64,000 nt of DNA from contig CAXBLY010000009.1 of assembly GCA_963976865.1 (NCBI GenBank), positions 1 to 64,000 of the forward strand, given 5' to 3'. This document shows, piece after piece, positions 54,616 through 62,826 of the stretch. The notes beneath the pieces are model-generated. The model saw only the letters and a program-made list of their open reading frames with translations. It was not told the origin of the DNA and ran no database searches. Position 1 is the first letter of the stretch. Every line of letters starts with the position of its first letter. A program made the translations under genes and the position numbers. The stretch is from UBA1858 sp963976865 (lineage in GTDB: Bacteria > Pseudomonadota > Gammaproteobacteria > UBA4575).

Positions 54616-54819
54616 TCAGAGCATGTGTGTATTTAGTTTGGTCAGCTTCTCTTTTAGCGCTATTCGTAGTCTCTCTTGATATGAGTCTTTAAAAGAAGGT
54701 ATTTGTGTAATCGTATTTACCGCCCAATCAACACCCCCTATTGAAACCAGGTCTGAAACTATTTTTGTTGTTTCACGTTCAATTCTTGCCTGTTCAAAGT
54801 TTGTATATACTGTGCCCAT
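54616..54819 (-). CDS. Small hypothetical protein (67 aa)
   Basis: A 67-residue soluble, mostly helical protein with a modest CTGGAA ribosome site before the ATG. It has charged helices (QARIERETTKIVSDLVSIGG and ERLRIALKEKLTKL) and no signal or membrane segment. It is divergent from the RuBisCO-like fusion gene with a 142-base gap, so it might share regulation. Family unknown. Confidence 0.5.
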   Translation of the reverse strand: MGTVYTNFEQARIERETTKIVSDLVSIGGVDWAVNTITQIPSFKDSYQERLRIALKEKLTKLNTHML

Positions 54820-54961
54820 AATAAATTCCAGATAATAATGTGATTATTCAAGTTATCGGTAAAATGCGAGACAGTATTAGCTTTAACGATTCGTTTGGTC
54901 GTAATTTTTTACCATTTTTCAAATAATTAGTAGATATTTAAGAGGTTAAGGAAATTTTCGA

Positions 54962-56533
54962 ATGTCAGATATAGTGGTTACCTACGAAGTCATTTCAGAT
55001 AAAAATGATGTATCAGATTTAGCAAGAAAGATTGCGATTGAGCAAAGTGTTGAAACACCTGAATCCTTGATCACTCCTGAAATAGAAACCAGATTTGTTG
55101 GCAGAGTCGAAGAAATCAGACAATTACAAAATCAAACTGACAAATATGTGCTGACGTTAAGCTATCCTGAGGAAATATTAAGTCAACAATATAATCAACT
55201 CATCAACTTATGCTTTGGCAATGTTTCAATGTACCAGAACGTAAAGTGTGTCGATATTGAGTTGCCTGAACAGTTATTTACCCATTTCGATGGGCCAGGA
55301 TTCGGTGTTGAGGGGATACGTGACTGCCTTGGTGTTCACGGAAGGCCATTGCTGGCAACAGCATTAAAACCGCGTGGCTATAGTAATAAACAATTTGCAG
55401 ACCTCGCATACCAGTTTGCTTTGGGTGGTGGGGATATTATTAAAGATGACCAGAATTTAATTGGTAACTTTGATGAATTTAAGCAAAGAGTCAGCCTGTG
55501 TCTGGACGCTGTTAAAAAGGCGGAAGATGACACGGGTAAGCGCTGTGTATATTTTCCATTTATATCTGCTCCCTACGAACAGATAGATATGCATCTTGAG
55601 TGGGTTAAGCGTCAGGGAATACAAGGTGTATTGCTTGCACCACTTATTCTGGGGTTGGATACAGCCAGAGGTCTGGCCGCGAAATACAATTTGATTTACA
55701 TGGCACATCCATCATTTACCGGAAGCTTTTGTGTGTCTCCTAATGATGGTATGAGTTATCACCTGTTATATGGATATTTGTTCAGGTTGGCAGGTGTTGA
55801 TATTTCGGTGTTTCCTAACACTGGCGGGAGATTTCAGTTTAAGGAAGGTGACTGTAAGAATATAGCCAAAGAGTTGCGTAGACCCCTGCCAAATATTAAG
55901 CCGGCATTTCCATGCCCGGCAGGAGGAATGCAATATGCGGATCTGAAAGAAATGTGCCGGTGGTATCAGCAGGATTCGGTATTTTTGCTGGGTGGATCTT
56001 TACTTGAACATTCCGCAAATCTGTCAGAATCCACTCGAGAATTTAAAGCTGGAATTCTTGAAGAATATCCAGAAACAGTGACAAAACCAAACGATATTCA
56101 AAGCCTTTCAGCCTGTGAATATCCATCTTCAAAAAAAGACTCGGTACTCGAATATTTAGCTTTTGACGACTTTAACTGGGCTGGCAGGGAAAGTGTAAAA
56201 TACAAAGAGACAGACGATGCCTCATTTAATGCCGTTCGTCGAGTTGAGCTTATAGGTAAGAATGGAGAAAATTCTGCATTTGATTTGCGATATTTCGAGG
56301 TCGGGCAGGCAGGGTATTCAAGTAAAGAAAAGCATCTACATACTCATGTAATCATTGTAGTGCGAGGTGAAGGTGAAGTTTTGGTTGGCGATCAACGCTA
56401 CATCGCCAGGAAAAATGATGTGATATATATCAGGCCGATGACTACACATCAGTTGAGGAATCCAAATACCGAGAAATTTGGTTTTTACTGTATTGTTGAT
56501 CATGACCGGGATAAGCCGGTAATTATCGATTAA
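54962..56533 (+). CDS. RuBisCO-like protein fused to C-terminal cupin
   Basis: A 523-residue fusion. Residues about 1-375 are a form IV RuBisCO-like protein: DGPGFGVEGIRDCLGVHGRP leads to ALKPRG (Lys136), then IIKDDQN. The carbamylated-Lys and Asp positions (Lys161, Asp163) are kept, while the usual Glu is Gln164. MAHPSF has His249, and GG pairs stand at 321-322 and 344-345. The loop-6 Lys is replaced (NTGGRF), so CO2 fixation is unlikely. Residues about 425-520 are a cupin with HLHTH and His496. In Rhodospirillum rubrum a RuBisCO-like isomerase and a separate cupin convert methylthioribulose-1-phosphate to deoxyxylulose-5-phosphate. A fused version of those steps is the leading hypothesis. 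An AAGGA site precedes the ATG. Confidence 0.9.
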   Translation: MSDIVVTYEVISDKNDVSDLARKIAIEQSVETPESLITPEIETRFVGRVEEIRQLQNQTDKYVLTLSYPEEILSQQYNQLINLCFGNVSMYQNVKCVDIELPEQLFTHFDGPGFGVEGIRDCLGVHGRPLLATALKPRGYSNKQFADLAYQFALGGGDIIKDDQNLIGNFDEFKQRVSLCLDAVKKAEDDTGKRCVYFPFISAPYEQIDMHLEWVKRQGIQGVLLAPLILGLDTARGLAAKYNLIYMAHPSFTGSFCVSPNDGMSYHLLYGYLFRLAGVDISVFPNTGGRFQFKEGDCKNIAKELRRPLPNIKPAFPCPAGGMQYADLKEMCRWYQQDSVFLLGGSLLEHSANLSESTREFKAGILEEYPETVTKPNDIQSLSACEYPSSKKDSVLEYLAFDDFNWAGRESVKYKETDDASFNAVRRVELIGKNGENSAFDLRYFEVGQAGYSSKEKHLHTHVIIVVRGEGEVLVGDQRYIARKNDVIYIRPMTTHQLRNPNTEKFGFYCIVDHDRDKPVIID

Positions 56534-56802
56534 CTTGCTGAACTTATTGCCAGTATATACTGGCCACTACGTGATGCATTGACGCCATCAATGATGGTAT
56601 CCCCCAGAAAATGATAACCCAGTACGGAATGTGTACTGATTACTTCATTGTCATCCAGTATCTTGGCTGTAGATGAGCGATTGATGTATTTGTAAGATAA
56701 CTCGGCATCAATTTCCAATTCAGTTCCATCGCAATGAATATCGCATGGCAATGCAGGAGAGGCATTACCTGTGCGGTCTAGTAATACAACGGAATAGGGC
56801 AT
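56530..56802 (-). CDS. Hypothetical protein, convergent with the fusion gene
   Basis: About 90 residues, soluble and without a signal: PYSVVLLDRTGNASPALPCD opens it and GYHFLGDTIIDGVNASRSG lies near the end. The ATG at 56802 was chosen (a TTG two codons earlier is possible). No strong ribosome site was seen. Its end overlaps that of the RuBisCO-like gene by four bases. No family recognised. Confidence 0.5.
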   Translation of the reverse strand: MPYSVVLLDRTGNASPALPCDIHCDGTELEIDAELSYKYINRSSTAKILDDNEVISTHSVLGYHFLGDTIIDGVNASRSGQYILAISSAS

Positions 56803-56986
56803 GTGCAAATTATTTAACGGGTGTACAAGTGTGTAAAATATAATTGAAATAATAACGAAGCACTTTGACTGCTGTCAAAAATATGTCAAAAAATTTTATT
56901 AAAGATGACTGTTTTTTAACGCAGATTTAATCAGTGATTAAACGCTATAAATTCAAATCGTAATAAATAAATTGTCTGTCAATGGG

Positions 56987-57439
56987 TTATTGGTAACCTT
57001 GATAATTCAGTCTCAACATGTTCTGGATGTTTAACCAGTTGTCAAAGTATTTTTCTGCCAGGCAAGCACGATCATCATCCGTAATTATCCTTAAAAAATT
57101 ACTGTCACGTGAAGATGGATTGATCATTCGTTCATAACCCGTTTTATTTGATGTATTTCGACTTTCACCCGTAATCTCACATTCATCAAGTGAAATCTTA
57201 TGCCATGTGTATGCAATCGATGTAAATGCATCCTTGTTATGCTTTCTGAACATTTTGAACTGGTCGGAGTAATCAGTTTCTACGGACATATTTTTCACGA
57301 CGTATCGGTAGGTTAATTCAAACTCTGAGTTGATATTTTCTGCCATTTCCCGACTGTGTTCATTACCGCATGAACTCATTGCAACACAAGTAAAAAATAT
57401 CAGGGTGAGGTGTTTTTTAATGTTGAGTATATTGATCAT
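56987..57439 (-). CDS. Hypothetical lipoprotein
   Basis: A 150-residue protein with a lipoprotein signal (lipobox MSSC at residues 21-24) and an otherwise helical, charged mature part with two further cysteines (DECEITG and DRACLAEKY) that could pair. No family recognised. It is transcribed alone, divergent from the cytochrome-like cluster starting at 57760. Confidence 0.6.
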   Translation of the reverse strand: MINILNIKKHLTLIFFTCVAMSSCGNEHSREMAENINSEFELTYRYVVKNMSVETDYSDQFKMFRKHNKDAFTSIAYTWHKISLDECEITGESRNTSNKTGYERMINPSSRDSNFLRIITDDDRACLAEKYFDNWLNIQNMLRLNYQGYQ

Positions 57440-57572
57440 AAATTAAACATAGTTGTGCTAGCGTTGTTAAATAAAGAACCGGTATTTTTATCAGGTTATT
57501 AAGACATCTGACACTTGCCTCTCCCTTAATTAACATAATTCATATCTTTCTTCTTCCGTTGGGAGGGAAATA

Positions 57573-57728
57573 CTGACCGTTCATCGCGGATCAAAATCAG
57601 AACCAGTTCACAGAGTTATACATACACCCACGCCGGAAGGTCATCAGAAATTTACATTTTTTGATTTTGAAATCAGTCCATGGATGTGGCTGGTAGGGAA
57701 CGTCTTAAAAGCAATTATAAGATGTTAA
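57573..57728 (+). CDS. Possible 51-residue protein with CTG start
   Basis: A frame opened by CTG, five bases after a very strong GGGAGGG ribosome site. The peptide contains EPVHRVIHTPTPEGHQKFTF and ends in a tryptophan-containing hydrophobic stretch, FEISPWMWLVGNVLKAIIRC. No ATG, GTG or TTG is available between the upstream in-frame stop and the CTG. It ends 31 bases before the gene at 57760. The rest of 57440-57759 holds nothing else. Confidence 0.3.
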   Translation: MTVHRGSKSEPVHRVIHTPTPEGHQKFTFFDFEISPWMWLVGNVLKAIIRC

Positions 57729-57759
57729 AAGTTTAAAGTAACACTGAAAAGGTGCCGCT

Positions 57760-58935
57760 ATGCGCTCACGCAATAAACTTGCATATAGTTTAGTTATTAC
57801 GTTGATGTCAGTTATGTTTACGGTTTCTGCAGTACACGCAGGACCTCGCGAACAAGCGAAAAGAATGCATGACCGATTGACTGGAGTTCCGCCAACGTCT
57901 GCAGTTCTGGATTCAATGACAGCAAAAATTCAAAATGGAGATACAGTTGGAGCCGCTTATGAAGCGATGGAAAATCCAGCTTTCTATAATACAACCTTAA
58001 AAGATTTTTCTACTCCATGGACGAATCGAGAATTTTCAGTCTATTCGGATTTAAATGACTTCACAGCCACAGTGATTGGGATGATTCGAGACGAAGTTCC
58101 TTTTAATCAGGTGTTATCAGGAAATATTGTTTACATCGGCTCTGCGGGCGCAACAAATAATGTCGCCTATTCGCAATCCAACAATGATCATTATATTGAA
58201 CTGCAAGAGAGTAATGCCAATCTTGGCGATCCTAATAATCTGATTCAAACACAACAGACATCGCTACCAGGCAATGTTCTTCCTGCGGCAGCGACAGCTG
58301 GAGTGATGACGACACGTGGATTCGCAGAGGCATTTATGGTGGCAGGAACCAATAGAGCCGCAGTCAGATTTACCAGTGTGAATTTTTTATGCAAAGACAT
58401 GGAAGATCTGCGTGACATTACTGCAAGGCCTGACTTTATACGTCAGGACGTGTCCAGATCTCCTGGCGGTGACAGCAATATCTTTCTGACAGGTTGTCTG
58501 GCTTGTCATGCAGGCATGGACGGACTGGCGGGTGCCTTTGCTTTTTACGACTTTGATGAAGAAAACCAGCAACTAGCCTATACCGCTGGTGACGTTCAGC
58601 CCAAGTATCTGCGTGATGCTGGTGTTTTTCGATATGGTCATGAAACTACTTACGATGGATGGGTTAACTATTGGCGTACTGGCCCTAATGCCTATTTAGG
58701 CTGGCAGGGAACCGGTTCAGGTGTAGGTGCAAAATCACTGGGTGTTGAGCTTGCTTCAACGGACCAGTTTGCACAGTGCCAGGTTAAGAAAGCATTTGAA
58801 AAAGTATGCTACCGACCACCAAATGGCGAGGCTGATCATACATTGGTTAACAATGTTGCCACTGTATTCAAGAATAATAACTACAGTATGAAGCGAGTGT
58901 TTGCTGATACTGCTGCTTATTGCATGGGTAACTAA
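57760..58935 (+). CDS. Secreted CxxCH (c-type haem?) protein, DUF1588-like
   Basis: A 391-residue protein with a cleavable signal (cut near VHAG). It contains a REFSVYSDLNDFTATVIGMI helix followed by EVPFNQVLSGN. A single haem-type motif then reads GCLACHAGMDGLAGAFAFYDFDE, the arrangement found in the DUF1588/DUF1592 families of planctomycete and myxobacterial cytochrome-like proteins. The C-terminus has paired Cys (QCQVKKAFEKVCY). It is the first of three exported proteins with the same direction and short gaps. Its role is unknown; electron transfer or surface substrate oxidation is possible. Confidence 0.7.
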   Translation: MRSRNKLAYSLVITLMSVMFTVSAVHAGPREQAKRMHDRLTGVPPTSAVLDSMTAKIQNGDTVGAAYEAMENPAFYNTTLKDFSTPWTNREFSVYSDLNDFTATVIGMIRDEVPFNQVLSGNIVYIGSAGATNNVAYSQSNNDHYIELQESNANLGDPNNLIQTQQTSLPGNVLPAAATAGVMTTRGFAEAFMVAGTNRAAVRFTSVNFLCKDMEDLRDITARPDFIRQDVSRSPGGDSNIFLTGCLACHAGMDGLAGAFAFYDFDEENQQLAYTAGDVQPKYLRDAGVFRYGHETTYDGWVNYWRTGPNAYLGWQGTGSGVGAKSLGVELASTDQFAQCQVKKAFEKVCYRPPNGEADHTLVNNVATVFKNNNYSMKRVFADTAAYCMGN

Positions 58936-58959
58936 GCGATGCTACCGAGGAGAATTGTA

Positions 58960-61143
58960 ATGACCCAGGAAAAATTAACTGTATCGCGGAATATGGAAAG
59001 CCGACGAATTCATAGATTACTAAAATGGATAGGTATCGTATTAGTCATGACAGCGTTGTCAGCTTGTGGTGGCGGAGGTGGAGGAGGCTCCTCTGAAGAT
59101 GGTACGACTCCAAATACTTCAAGTAACAATGGTGGTACTGTTGCAAATACGCCAACTTCACCAAGTGCACCAGCACCAAATGCGCCACCGCCAGCACCAC
59201 CGGCGCCGGCACCAGCACCAACAATGCCACCAGCGAACGATCAACAGTTGTTTGCACAGACAGTGCATCCCATTATGCTGTCAAATAACTGTGTGCAGTG
59301 TCACAGTGACCCAACTCCTTTGGGACTTACTCCTATATTACCTTTGATGGCTGACGAATCTGTTGAAACAGCCTATAACCAAACGGTAAACAATCAAAAA
59401 GTGAATCTTAGCAATCCTGCGAATTCACGTTTGGTAGTAAGAACGCGTGTGGATAATCATAACTGTGGTGGTCCTGCTGCCTGTGAGCAGTTTGCTACAG
59501 AAATGGAAGCAGCAATACGCAGTTGGGCAGACTCAGTATCTGCATCAAATCCTCCACCAAGTAATCAACCACGCGTGGCTAGCGCCATGGCAACTCTTGC
59601 TGATGGTCAGGAAGGTGAAAGTCCCAGAGCTGATGCCAGCATGATAGCCATGTTTGATTTCAGCGCAGGTGCAGGTGACATCGTTGTTGACAGAAGTGGT
59701 GTCGGAGTACCTGTGGATCTGATGATCGAAGGTATGGAGTGGGTGCCTGAAGGTGGATTAAGAAATGTGTCTGGTAAAGCTCAGGCATCATTGGCATCAA
59801 GCCAGAAACTGTTTGCTTCAATTTCCAGTCAGTTTAGTGTTGAAGCATGGGTGATTCCTGAAAATCTTGATCAGTCAGGACCAGCTCGAATTGTTTCTTA
59901 TTCAGCGGATACCGGTGGAAGAAACTTTACATTGGGGCAAAGTGGTGACCGTTACAACTCTCGTGTTGCGACAAATCAAACAGGAGGTAACGGCAATAAT
60001 CCACAACTGCTTTCTGAAAACGATACTGTCACAACTGAATTAACCCATGTTGTGATGACATACGACAGTGCCGCTGGAGGCCGCAAGATTTATATCAATG
60101 GTGAATTGGCTGCTGAAGAAGATCTTGGCAATGATGCATTGAACTGGAGTAACACCGACCTGTTCGTTATCGGAAATGAGGTAACCAATAATCGCTTGTG
60201 GAGAGGTGTTTTCCGTATGGTAGCGGTTCACACAACAGCGTTATCTGGTGCAGAAGTTGCGCAAAATTTCGATGCAGGTCTGGGTACAATTACAACCCTG
60301 GCATTCGATGTTTCAGACGTAGTTGGCGCACCGGCATCGGTTCAGATGCAAGTGCGAGAACTCGATGACAATGCGTATGTGTTTGCAGTGCCTACTCTGA
60401 TCACAGATGTTTCAGGTGTCCCTGTTAAGAACATCAGAATTGCAGTGAATAATAATATTCCTGTTGCGACTCAATCATTCCGGTCTGTCGATACGATGGT
60501 GACACAAAGTGGGCAGGAATTGTCGCCACTGGGTGCAGTCATTCCTAAAGACATGGGACCTGAGGTGGATATGTTCCATCTGGAGTTTGAAACACTTGGT
60601 GCTCAAGTGGGTTCAGGTGATTTGTATGTGCCGCCAAGTGAACCAGGTATTGCTGACTTTGGTGTGCTACCTGAGTTTGGTGTGCGTTCATTCTCAAGTG
60701 TCAACGACACCATGTCTGCGCTAACAACTATTCCTGTGACTCAAAATACAGTACGGAATCGTTACGAAGAGTTAAGGGACTCTCTACCTGCAACTGCTGA
60801 CATTCTGGCATTTAATGCAGCGTCACAAATAGCAATTCAACGACTGGCTGTGACTTACTGTGATCGTGTAAGACGGTCTAATGCAGCATGTAATGTGGTA
60901 TTTGGTTCGAGCTGTAACAATATTGCCAATGCCACCGACAAGCAAAATAGAGTCAATGCACTGTTTGATAGATTTGTAGGTGACCTGGAAAATCAACCGG
61001 ATCGTGCAGAAACAACTGCCGCAGTGAATGGTTTGATGGATGAACTGGGCTGCGCAAATGGCTGTACGAATGCTACAAAAGATATTGCCCTGCAAGCGAG
61101 TTGTGCAGCGGTACTTTCTAGTGGCGTGATGACTATTAACTGA
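58960..61143 (+). CDS. CxxCH and LamG domain lipoprotein
   Basis: About 727 residues. The lipobox ALSAC is followed by a seven-glycine run and a Ser/Thr/Asn then Pro/Ala-rich linker (residues about 40-90). Next is a cytochrome-like segment QTVHPIMLSNNCVQCHSDPTP, with Cys pairs further on (NCGGPAACEQF). A LamG/concanavalin-like domain (residues about 215-450) includes FSVEAWVIPENLD and HVVMTYDSAAGGRKIYINGE. The C-terminal third is unassigned and Cys-rich at its end. The ATG at 58960 was chosen because GAGGAG lies seven bases upstream; an ATG at 58939 is possible. Likely a surface or periplasmic partner of its neighbours. Confidence 0.8.
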   Translation: MTQEKLTVSRNMESRRIHRLLKWIGIVLVMTALSACGGGGGGGSSEDGTTPNTSSNNGGTVANTPTSPSAPAPNAPPPAPPAPAPAPTMPPANDQQLFAQTVHPIMLSNNCVQCHSDPTPLGLTPILPLMADESVETAYNQTVNNQKVNLSNPANSRLVVRTRVDNHNCGGPAACEQFATEMEAAIRSWADSVSASNPPPSNQPRVASAMATLADGQEGESPRADASMIAMFDFSAGAGDIVVDRSGVGVPVDLMIEGMEWVPEGGLRNVSGKAQASLASSQKLFASISSQFSVEAWVIPENLDQSGPARIVSYSADTGGRNFTLGQSGDRYNSRVATNQTGGNGNNPQLLSENDTVTTELTHVVMTYDSAAGGRKIYINGELAAEEDLGNDALNWSNTDLFVIGNEVTNNRLWRGVFRMVAVHTTALSGAEVAQNFDAGLGTITTLAFDVSDVVGAPASVQMQVRELDDNAYVFAVPTLITDVSGVPVKNIRIAVNNNIPVATQSFRSVDTMVTQSGQELSPLGAVIPKDMGPEVDMFHLEFETLGAQVGSGDLYVPPSEPGIADFGVLPEFGVRSFSSVNDTMSALTTIPVTQNTVRNRYEELRDSLPATADILAFNAASQIAIQRLAVTYCDRVRRSNAACNVVFGSSCNNIANATDKQNRVNALFDRFVGDLENQPDRAETTAAVNGLMDELGCANGCTNATKDIALQASCAAVLSSGVMTIN

Positions 61144-61164
61144 TTTATAAGCGAGGATATAACG

Positions 61165-62679
61165 ATGGGTAAATATGTAGAGCAATGTCGACGTAGAGAA
61201 GAGCAGCATCGTCGTTTGCAACAGCGTATCGAAGAAGATTGTCGCCAATCAGGTCATGGTCGTCCGTTGACACGCAGAGACTTTCTGGGCAGAGGGTTCA
61301 TCTCTGGCATGGGTATGGTGTTTGCACCAACGCTTTCAACATTTCTTGCACGCCAGGCACATGCAGAATGTGACCTGACCTCGCTTGTTCAAGGTGCTGG
61401 CAAGATTCCTTTTATCAGTATTGATCAAGGGGGCGGCGCAAATATCGCTGGATCAAATGTCATGGTAGGTTCACTCGGACAAGAGAATTTCTTAAGCCCT
61501 GAAGGGTATGCGAAATTAGGATTGCCAGAAGCAATCATTCCAGACAACGTAGGTGTTGATCGAACATTTGGAATTGCCATGCATCCTAATAGTGCAATGC
61601 TGAGAGGTATGCTGGATAAAACCAGTGTTGCCGCCAGAGCGGGCACTAATGGTATTGTGATTCCGGCACGCTCAGATAACGATACTGGTAATAATCCGCA
61701 CAATCCTGTCTATGGTATCGCACAGGCAGGGGCAAATGGCCAATTTGTTGCGGCTGTAGGTACGAGGAATTCAGATACAGGTGGCCGTTCTGATGCTCCG
61801 GATTACATGATTGATCCTTCTGTTAGACCGACGAAAGTAAGTAATTCCAGCGAGGCGATTGGACTTGGCGGTGGCGATGATGATAATTTTCCTACCGGCG
61901 AAGTTGCTGAAGCGGCGGCGATCATTAGCCAGCTCAAACTCGGCAAAATTAACGTGGAAGAGGCTACCAGAGAACTTGTGCAGTGCGGTTACGACAAGAG
62001 CTCTGCGACATTCAATACAGCCATCACTGCAACCGAGCTAGACCCTAATCAAGATGCTGACCTGCAGGCTATATTCCCGAATGGCGAGCTAAATGATGGA
62101 GATTTCCGAAAAGCGGCTGCAGTCATGAAGACAGTCATCAAGGGTTTTGCAGGCGCAGGAACCATTGAGTATGGTGGACGTGATTATCACCAGAATCCTC
62201 GCCCTGAAACAGATGAAAAAGACTTCGTTGTTGGACAGGTCATTGGCGCAACATTAGAGTATGCGATGCGTGCTAACCAGCCTGTCATGATTTATGTCTT
62301 CAGTGATGGTGCGGTGTCTGCAGATACCAATACACCTGAAGATGACGGCAATGGAACGACTAAGTTTCGCTGGAGATCAGACAGCTCAGCAACTGCAGCC
62401 AGTGCCATCTTCGTCTATCAGCCAGGCGGCGCAAGGCCTGCTTTGAGAGGGAATGCATTAGGGACCAATCAGTTGGGTACCTTTACAATGGACGGTAATG
62501 TCAATACATCGTCAAGTCCATTTGCAAATAATGTTGTCTCATTGGCTGAACTGGTTGTGTTAAATTATTTGGGCTTGCATGGACAACAAGCGAGATTTGG
62601 TACAGATGTGCTAGTCAATAATGGTCTTGGCACCGGGGCAACAGTAGATCCTTATATTGCCTTTAACCCGATAGCTTAA
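61165..62679 (+). CDS. Tat-exported protein, DUF1501-like (tentative)
   Basis: A 504-residue protein. After a charged, coiled N-terminal leader comes a twin-arginine signal, LTRRDFLGRGFISGMGM, with a cut after ARQAHA. The mature part has SIDQGGGANIAGSN near its start, an HPNSAM segment, and a late YVFSDGAVSADTNTP. These spots recall the DUF1501/alkaline-phosphatase-like proteins that are often encoded next to large CxxCH proteins, but the match is loose. Tat export suggests a folded protein or bound cofactor. It is the last gene of the three and is followed by a terminator. Confidence 0.65.
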   Translation: MGKYVEQCRRREEQHRRLQQRIEEDCRQSGHGRPLTRRDFLGRGFISGMGMVFAPTLSTFLARQAHAECDLTSLVQGAGKIPFISIDQGGGANIAGSNVMVGSLGQENFLSPEGYAKLGLPEAIIPDNVGVDRTFGIAMHPNSAMLRGMLDKTSVAARAGTNGIVIPARSDNDTGNNPHNPVYGIAQAGANGQFVAAVGTRNSDTGGRSDAPDYMIDPSVRPTKVSNSSEAIGLGGGDDDNFPTGEVAEAAAIISQLKLGKINVEEATRELVQCGYDKSSATFNTAITATELDPNQDADLQAIFPNGELNDGDFRKAAAVMKTVIKGFAGAGTIEYGGRDYHQNPRPETDEKDFVVGQVIGATLEYAMRANQPVMIYVFSDGAVSADTNTPEDDGNGTTKFRWRSDSSATAASAIFVYQPGGARPALRGNALGTNQLGTFTMDGNVNTSSSPFANNVVSLAELVVLNYLGLHGQQARFGTDVLVNNGLGTGATVDPYIAFNPIA

Positions 62680-62701
62680 TCAGAACTTGATCAGTCTTAG
62701 C

Positions 62702-62734
62702 AAGGCAGAGTGAAAATCAATCACTCTGCCTTTT
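62702..62734 (+). terminator. Rho-independent terminator after the Tat gene
   Basis: GGCAGAGTGA and TCACTCTGCC enclose a seven-base loop and are followed by TTTT, 23 bases after the stop at 62679. It closes the 57760-62679 unit and separates it from the methyltransferase gene. Confidence 0.9.
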
Positions 62735-62826
62735 AGCGATGAATGGACTAAATTTAGCGACTAAAGTCATGTCTTGAAATTCAAATATATCCAGAATAGT
62801 ATTTTACAAATACGGCAACTTCTATT

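Noticed and set aside
54962..56533. Interpretation as a CO2-fixing RuBisCO
   Set aside because: The Glu of the KDDEN metal site is Gln and the loop-6 Lys is replaced. No carbon-fixation partners such as phosphoribulokinase are in the window.
57760..58935. Classical mono-haem cytochrome c
   Set aside because: There is one CxxCH, but the protein is far longer than a class I cytochrome and no distal Met in the usual position was identified. Haem binding is only possible, not shown.
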